Below the pieces are notes generated by a model. It saw only the letters and a program-made list of their open reading frames with translations, did not search any database and was not told the origin of the DNA. From Frankia tisae (GTDB lineage Bacteria > Actinomycetota > Actinomycetes > Frankiales > Frankiaceae), in NCBI RefSeq assembly GCF_025403405.1, contig NZ_JANEZT010000017.1, forward strand, positions 1-36,038: a stretch of 36,038 bases of DNA. The letters run 5' to 3'. Every line of letters begins with the position of its first letter. Position 1 is the first letter of the stretch. A program made the translations under genes and the position numbers. Positions 31,473 through 36,038 of this stretch are shown here, one piece after another.

Positions 31473-31588
31473 GCCGGCGGCGAAGCGGCCTCGCGGCGGC
31501 GCACATAGCGGGCTGATGCCGGATAGGTGCGCAATCATGTGCGGGTCCGGACGTCCCCGGCAATCTGCAGGCACTACCCTCCGAATCT
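31473..31588 (+). promoter_or_regulatory. PhoD upstream region with leaderless -10 box
   Basis: TACCCT at 31575-31580 lies eight bases before the GTG at 31589, the leaderless arrangement seen elsewhere in this window. I found no -35 and no PHO-box-like pair of GTTCACC repeats, so phosphate control is not supported by sequence. Confidence 0.45.
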
Positions 31589-33340
31589 GTGACCGGTTTT
31601 GCCGCGGCGGGCCCCGAGCGTCCCCTTCGATCCCGTCCATCCGACACCGGCTCCGAGACCGGCTCCGAGACAGCGCCGAGTGGGCGTCCGCACCGGCGGG
31701 CGGTGCTGCTCGGCGGGCTGGGGCTCAGCGGCGCGGCGGCGGCCGCGGTGGGGCTGGCGGCCTGCGGCGGCTCGGGCGATCCGAGACCGATCCCGGCTCC
31801 GACGCTGCGTGCCCCGACCCCCGTCCCCGGGGTGACCGAAGGCGTGTTCGGCGTGGGCGTGGCCAGCGGCGACCCGCTGCCCGACGGCGTCATCCTGTGG
31901 ACCCGCCTGGCGCCGCGCCCCAGCGAGGGCGGCGGGATGCCCTCGCGCGACGTCCCGGTCGACTGGCAGATCGCCACCGACGAGCGCTTCCGCTCGGTGG
32001 TGCGCGCCGGCACCCAGACCGCGCAGGCGGCGTTCGCCCATTCGGTGCACGTCGACGTCCGCGGCCTGGAGCCGGGACACGACTACTTCTACCGTTTCCG
32101 TGCCGGCACCGTGCTCAGCCCCGTCGGCCGGACCAGGACCGCCGCCGCCCCGCAGGCCGGTGCGGACGGAGCCGGCGGGGCGCTGACCCTCGCGCTGGCC
32201 TCCTGCCAGGACTTCCAGAACGGCTACTGGCCGGCCTTCGACGCCATCGCCGCGGACGCGCCGGATCTCGTCCTGCACGTCGGCGACTACATCTACGAGT
32301 ACGACCCGGACAGCCGGTTCCCGGACCGCGTGCACACCACCCCCCAGCAGCCCGGACTCGACCAGCTCCAGACTCTGGCGGACTACCGCAACCGCTACGG
32401 CCAGTACAAGGCGGACCCGGCGCTGCAGGCCGCCCACCTCGCCGCGCCCTGGGTCGTCACCTGGGACGACCACGAGGTGGAGAACAACTACGCGGGCCTC
32501 GTCGACGAGGCCGGTGACGCCGGCGACCGCCACCAGGACCCGGCCGCCTTCGCCCGCCAGCGGGCCGCCGCCTACCAGGCGTACTACGAACACATGCCGA
32601 TCCGGGTCGATCTCAACCCGGGCTCGCCCGACCTGCGCATCTACCGCCGACTCGCCTTCGGCAGCCTGCTGACGCTCAACGTCATGGACACCCGCCAGTA
32701 CCGGACCCCGGTGCCGGGCAACTCACCGGAGGCCATCGGCCCGGCCTCCCTCGGCGTCGGCAACACCGGTGGCACGATGGCCGGGGCGGCCCAGGAACGC
32801 TGGCTGCGCGCGGGGCTCGACGCGTCCCGGACCCGATGGAACGTGATCGCACAGCAGACGATGATGGGCCAGCTTGACGGCCAGCTGTCCATCGGGGCGG
32901 GGACCATCCTGACCAACCTCGACGAGAACGACGGCTACCGTCCCTACCGGCGCCGGCTGCTGACCGGGGTGCGTGACAGCGGGGCCCGCAATCCCGTGGT
33001 GCTCTCCGGGGATCTCCACTGCGCCTGGGTGAACGACCTGCGGGTCGACTTCGACCGGCCGGAGACGCCCGCGGTCGCGACGGAATTCGTCTGCACCTCG
33101 ATCAGCTCGGCCTTCTTCCTCATCAACGACGAATTCGTCCAGGAGAACAACGCCCGTTTCAACCCGCACGTCCGCTACTTCCGCGGCGATCGCCGAGGAT
33201 ACACCCGGATTCGGGTGACGCCGACGGAGTGGCGTGCGGACATGCGGATCGTCGCAGACCTCTCCCGACCGGACTCGCCGGTCTCCACCGACGCCACCTG
33301 GATCGTCGAGGACGGTGTTCCCGGCGCCCAGCCGGCCTGA
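31589..33340 (+). CDS. PhoD-like alkaline phosphatase, Tat-exported lipoprotein
   Basis: 583 residues. The N-terminus has a twin-arginine signal (HRRAVLLGG, Arg36-Arg37) and a lipobox LAAC with Cys59, so it is folded, exported by Tat and anchored outside the membrane. PhoD N domain at about 80-170, then the catalytic domain: LASCQDFQNGYW (iron-ligand Cys), VLHVGDYIYEYD, TWDDHEVENNY, MDTRQY and SGDLHCAWVNDL, the Fe/Ca-binding set of PhoD phosphodi/monoesterases. It releases phosphate from esters, possibly teichoic acid or nucleic acid. GTG at 31589 fits a leaderless promoter and leaves an uncharacteristically long 35-residue lead before the Arg pair, so a later start is possible. Confidence 0.94.
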   Translation: MTGFAAAGPERPLRSRPSDTGSETGSETAPSGRPHRRAVLLGGLGLSGAAAAAVGLAACGGSGDPRPIPAPTLRAPTPVPGVTEGVFGVGVASGDPLPDGVILWTRLAPRPSEGGGMPSRDVPVDWQIATDERFRSVVRAGTQTAQAAFAHSVHVDVRGLEPGHDYFYRFRAGTVLSPVGRTRTAAAPQAGADGAGGALTLALASCQDFQNGYWPAFDAIAADAPDLVLHVGDYIYEYDPDSRFPDRVHTTPQQPGLDQLQTLADYRNRYGQYKADPALQAAHLAAPWVVTWDDHEVENNYAGLVDEAGDAGDRHQDPAAFARQRAAAYQAYYEHMPIRVDLNPGSPDLRIYRRLAFGSLLTLNVMDTRQYRTPVPGNSPEAIGPASLGVGNTGGTMAGAAQERWLRAGLDASRTRWNVIAQQTMMGQLDGQLSIGAGTILTNLDENDGYRPYRRRLLTGVRDSGARNPVVLSGDLHCAWVNDLRVDFDRPETPAVATEFVCTSISSAFFLINDEFVQENNARFNPHVRYFRGDRRGYTRIRVTPTEWRADMRIVADLSRPDSPVSTDATWIVEDGVPGAQPA

Positions 33341-33612
33341 CCGCCGCCACGGATCGGCGGCACGGATCGGCCGGCACGAAGACAATTCAATTACCACGAA
33401 TCCCCCAGATTGCTCGGCGGGGCATCGCGAAACATATCGAAGAAAACGCGACTCGCCTCCGGCCGGAATCCCGTCCGGCACGTTAGGCTGCCGCCGGCCG
33501 ACCGCCCCTGAACCGCGGTCGCCGGCGGCGCCGGCCCGGCCTGCTGGCCGCCGCCCGCACGCCGCGGCCCGCCCGCGGTGCCACGCGGACGACGAGGAAC
33601 CGGGAGCCGAGT
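33341..33612. other. Intergenic region between phoD and ctaD
   Basis: 272 bp, no gene seen. A short hairpin GCCGCC-ACGGATC-GGCGGC (33343-33361) just past the phoD stop may end transcription. CACGGATCGGC is repeated twice at about 33348-33372. The middle (33380-33455) is AT-rich for this genome and may hold the ctaD promoter, but no clear boxes can be named. Confidence 0.4.
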
Positions 33613-35349
33613 GTGACGATTCTCCAGGAGCCGCAGGAACCGGCATCATACACCCGGTACAGCCCGGCGAGTACTGGCACAACGCATACCAGGAAGCACC
33701 CGAACCTGCTCGGCTACCTGCGGACGACGTCCCACAAGGACATCGCCGTGATGTACTTCGTCACCGCGTTCGGTTTCTTCCTGTTCGCCGGGGTTCTGGC
33801 CGTCATGATGCGGGCGGAGCTCGCCCGGCCGGGGCTGCAGTACTTCTCCAACGAGCAGTACAACCAGCTGTTCACGATCCACGGCACGATCATGCTGCTG
33901 CTGTTCGCGACGCCGTTGGCGTTCGCGTTCGCGAACCTCCTGGTGCCGTTGCAGATCGGCTCCCCCGACGTGGCGTTCCCCCGGCTGAACTCGCTGTCGT
34001 ACTGGTTCTTCCTGTTCGGCGGGCTGACCGTCATCGCCGGGTTCCTCACCCCGGACGGCGCCGCCGACTTCGGCTGGTTCGCCTACGCCCCGCTCAACAG
34101 CAGGATCTACTCGCCCAGCACCGGCGGCGACCTGTGGGTCCTGGGCCTGGTGGTGTCCGGGCTCGGCACCATCCTCGGCGCCGTCAACATGATCACCACG
34201 ATCCTGACGCTGCGCGCGCCCGGCATGACGATGTTCCGGCTGCCCATCTTCTGCTGGACGTTCCTGGTGACGTCGATCCTGGTGATCGTCGCGTTCCCGG
34301 TGCTGGCCGCGCAGCTGCTGTCGCTGGAGGCGGACCGCCGGTTCGGCGCGCACGTGTTCGACGCGGCGAACGGCGGCGCGATCCTGTGGCAGCACCTGTT
34401 CTGGTACTTCGGCCACCCCGAGGTCTACATCATCGCCCTGCCGTTCTTCGGCATCATCAGCGAGATCCTCCCGGTCTTCTCCCGAAAACCCCTGTTCGGC
34501 TACAAGGGGCTGGTCTTCGCCACGATCGGGATCGGGGTTCTGTCCATCGCCGTGTGGGCGCACCACATGTATGTCACCGGCGCGGTGCTGCTGCCGTTCT
34601 TCGCCTTCCTGTCGTTCCTCATCGCGGTGCCGACCGGCATCAAGTTCTTCAACTGGATCGGCACGATGTGGCGCGGTCAGCTCACCTTCGAAACGCCGAT
34701 GCTGTTTGCGCTCGGCTTCCTGGTGACTTTCCTGCTGGGCGGGCTGACCGGGGTGATACTGGCCAGCCCGCCGAACGACTTCCACGTCAGCGACAGCTAC
34801 TTCGTCGTCGCCCACTTCCACTACGTCGTGTTCGGCACCGTGGTCTTCGCCGCGTTCGGCGGCACCTACTTCTGGTTCCCGAAGATTACCGGGCGGATGA
34901 TGAACGACCGGCTGGGCAAGGTCCATTTCTGGACCATGTTCCTCGGTTTCCACACCACGTTCCTGGTGCAGCACTGGCTCGGCGTGCGTGGCATGCCGCG
35001 GCGCTACGCCGACTACGGTCCGGCCGACGGTTTCACCACCCTGAACACGGTCTCGACCGCCGGCGCATTCCTGCTGGCGATGTCGACGCTGCCGCTCATC
35101 TACAACCTGTGGCACTCCTACCGGCATGGCGAGCTCGCCACCGTCGACGACCCGTGGGGGTACGGCAACTCGCTGGAATGGGCGACGTCCTGCCCGCCGC
35201 CGCGGCACAACTTCCGGTCGCTGCCGCGGATCCGCTCCGAGCGGCCCGCCTTCGACCTGCACTACCCGCAGGTCAGCGGCCTCGTCGACTACCACGCGAC
35301 GTCGGAGCTCGCCGACGCGCACACGCAGCCCGCACAACGGGAGGACTAA
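33613..35349 (+). CDS. ctaD: Cytochrome c oxidase subunit I
   Basis: 578-residue, twelve-helix aa3-type subunit I. The heme-copper ligands are visible: [10 protein letters not shown] (His, low-spin heme a), [14 protein letters not shown] (CuB His cross-linked to Tyr; Glu of the D channel), WAHHMYVTG (two CuB His) and [11 protein letters not shown] (heme a3 and heme a His). It pumps protons while reducing oxygen in the cytoplasmic membrane. GTG at 33613 has GGGAG five bases upstream. It stands alone here: no ctaC, ctaE or qcr genes adjoin, as is common for actinobacterial ctaD. The stop overlaps that of the convergent kinase gene. Confidence 0.97.
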   Translation: MTILQEPQEPASYTRYSPASTGTTHTRKHPNLLGYLRTTSHKDIAVMYFVTAFGFFLFAGVLAVMMRAELARPGLQYFSNEQYNQLFTIHGTIMLLLFATPLAFAFANLLVPLQIGSPDVAFPRLNSLSYWFFLFGGLTVIAGFLTPDGAADFGWFAYAPLNSRIYSPSTGGDLWVLGLVVSGLGTILGAVNMITTILTLRAPGMTMFRLPIFCWTFLVTSILVIVAFPVLAAQLLSLEADRRFGAHVFDAANGGAILWQHLFWYFGHPEVYIIALPFFGIISEILPVFSRKPLFGYKGLVFATIGIGVLSIAVWAHHMYVTGAVLLPFFAFLSFLIAVPTGIKFFNWIGTMWRGQLTFETPMLFALGFLVTFLLGGLTGVILASPPNDFHVSDSYFVVAHFHYVVFGTVVFAAFGGTYFWFPKITGRMMNDRLGKVHFWTMFLGFHTTFLVQHWLGVRGMPRRYADYGPADGFTTLNTVSTAGAFLLAMSTLPLIYNLWHSYRHGELATVDDPWGYGNSLEWATSCPPPRHNFRSLPRIRSERPAFDLHYPQVSGLVDYHATSELADAHTQPAQRED

Positions 35350-36038
35350 CCGCGTCCTGACGTCTGGCCGCCTGGTCCGGTTGCGGTGCGGCCGGGCGGG
35401 ACGAGTAGGCGCAGTGCGGCCGGGCGGACGACGATCTCCGTGGGCAGGTCGGCCAGCGGGTCCCCGTCGGCGTACACCGCGAGCGGCCGGTCGGCGCTGA
35501 TGCGCACCCGTTGCCCGCGCAGCACCCGTACGTGGCGGGTGTGAACGTGCCGGCCGGCGAACACCCGCGGGAACAGCGCCAGGAAGGTCAGCCGGGACGT
35601 CCGCGAGACCAGCACGATCTCCAGCAGCCCGTCGGCGAGGTCGGCGTCGGGGGCGAAGCGCATCCCGCCGCCGTAGTAGGCCGCGTTGGCCGCGGCGACC
35701 GTCCAGCCATGCAGCGTTCGGGGCGGCTCGTCGTCGACCGTCACCGTGAAGCGCACCGGCCGCCAGGCCGCCACCGCCCGCAGTGCCGCATAGGTGTAGA
35801 CGTGCCGCCCCCGCAGCAGCCGGGTCCGGTTGGCGATGACCTGCACGTCGGAGTCGAACCCGACGCTGGCGATCCCCAGGTACGGCCGGCCGGCGACCTC
35901 CGCCAGGTCCACCCGCCGTTCCCGGAACCCCGCCAGCTCGGCGGCGACGCGGCAGGGGTCGGCGGGCAGGCCCAGGCCGCGGGCGAAGTCGTTGCCGCGG
36001 CCCCCGGGCAGCACGGCGAGCAGCCCACCCGCCCGGGG
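35346..36038 (-). CDS. Diacylglycerol kinase-like lipid kinase, 5' end beyond window
   Basis: The visible 230 residues are the C-terminal part of a DAGK catalytic-domain protein (YegS/BmrU type). It enters from the right edge at [20 protein letters not shown], the GTGNDFAR motif of this family; the glycine-rich N-terminal subdomain is off the window. Further on: [49 protein letters not shown] and YADGDPL, typical of the second beta-sandwich domain. These enzymes phosphorylate diacylglycerol, sphingoid base or similar lipids with ATP. The third Gly-Thr of GGTGND is Arg here (GGRGND), a common variant. The minus-strand stop TAG overlaps the ctaD TAA. Confidence 0.93.
   Translation of the reverse strand, partial: PRAGGLLAVLPGGRGNDFARGLGLPADPCRVAAELAGFRERRVDLAEVAGRPYLGIASVGFDSDVQVIANRTRLLRGRHVYTYAALRAVAAWRPVRFTVTVDDEPPRTLHGWTVAAANAAYYGGGMRFAPDADLADGLLEIVLVSRTSRLTFLALFPRVFAGRHVHTRHVRVLRGQRVRISADRPLAVYADGDPLADLPTEIVVRPAALRLLVPPGRTATGPGGQTSGRG

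Noticed and set aside
31274-31588. Insertion sequence end or attachment site at the palindrome
   Set aside because: No transposase or integrase in the window and no target duplication seen; kept only as an unexplained inverted repeat.
1-36038. tRNA, rRNA, CRISPR arrays and prophage genes
   Set aside because: Looked for and not found on either strand.

Overview
The window is chromosomal DNA from a very high-GC actinomycete. Dense G/C third codon positions, frequent GTG starts, leaderless-looking promoters, and a set of genes typical of Actinobacteria (AdnA/AdnB, MoeZ, Ku, TetR + DUF3107, a ferritin-like protein next to a DEAD helicase, an orphan ParA) all point that way. A Frankia-like organism is my best guess, but the genus is inferred, not proven. 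I see no tRNA, rRNA, transposase, integrase, phage gene or CRISPR array. Both edges cut through genes.

Left third (1-16.2 kb): a genome-maintenance neighbourhood. On the minus strand lie adnB (3' end off the window) and adnA, the recombination motor-nuclease pair. Then come an SDR, an alkyltransferase-like protein (ATL, active Cys replaced by Trp), moeZ, a CsbD stress protein, and ku with a small divergent ORF that looks like the collapsed remains of a LigD polymerase domain. After a small acidic protein come tetR and a DUF3107 gene, a ferritin-like protein, a DEAD-box RNA helicase, and a ParA-like ATPase coupled to a zinc-ribbon-like protein. From memory, the order resembles the Mycobacterium tuberculosis Rv3201c-Rv3213c region, so most of it is an old actinobacterial block.

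Middle (16.4-25.1 kb): two overlapping CNNM/HlyC-type membrane genes, possibly started from a short upstream ORF; an MhuD-like heme monooxygenase with a His/Gly-rich insertion, divergent from an unrecognised gene across a triplicated 19-bp repeat; a class I aminotransferase; a stand-alone RecB-type Fe-S nuclease; a chorismate mutase with a structured leader; and a coupled pair of DUF1003 and PRC/MgtE_N/CBS genes.

Right third (25.2-36 kb): a CoA-ester lyase, an acyl-CoA dehydrogenase, a 3-hydroxyisobutyrate-dehydrogenase-type enzyme and, 2.3 kb further on, a MaoC hydratase. Together they suggest ethylmalonyl-CoA pathway or branched-chain acyl-CoA metabolism. A TerD protein and a suppressor-of-fused-domain protein are wedged between them. 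The MaoC gene is bracketed by two unrelated 8-bp tandem arrays. The second array abuts a near-perfect 18-bp inverted repeat that is unusually AT-containing for this genome. A Tat-exported PhoD lipoprotein, a solitary cytochrome oxidase subunit I and a truncated diacylglycerol-kinase-like gene finish the window.

The signals most worth a second look are the possible attenuator ahead of chorismate mutase, the 31.3-kb repeat/palindrome cluster, the LigD remnant beside ku, the repeat-bearing divergent promoter of the MhuD-like gene, and the duplicated-motif acidic small protein.
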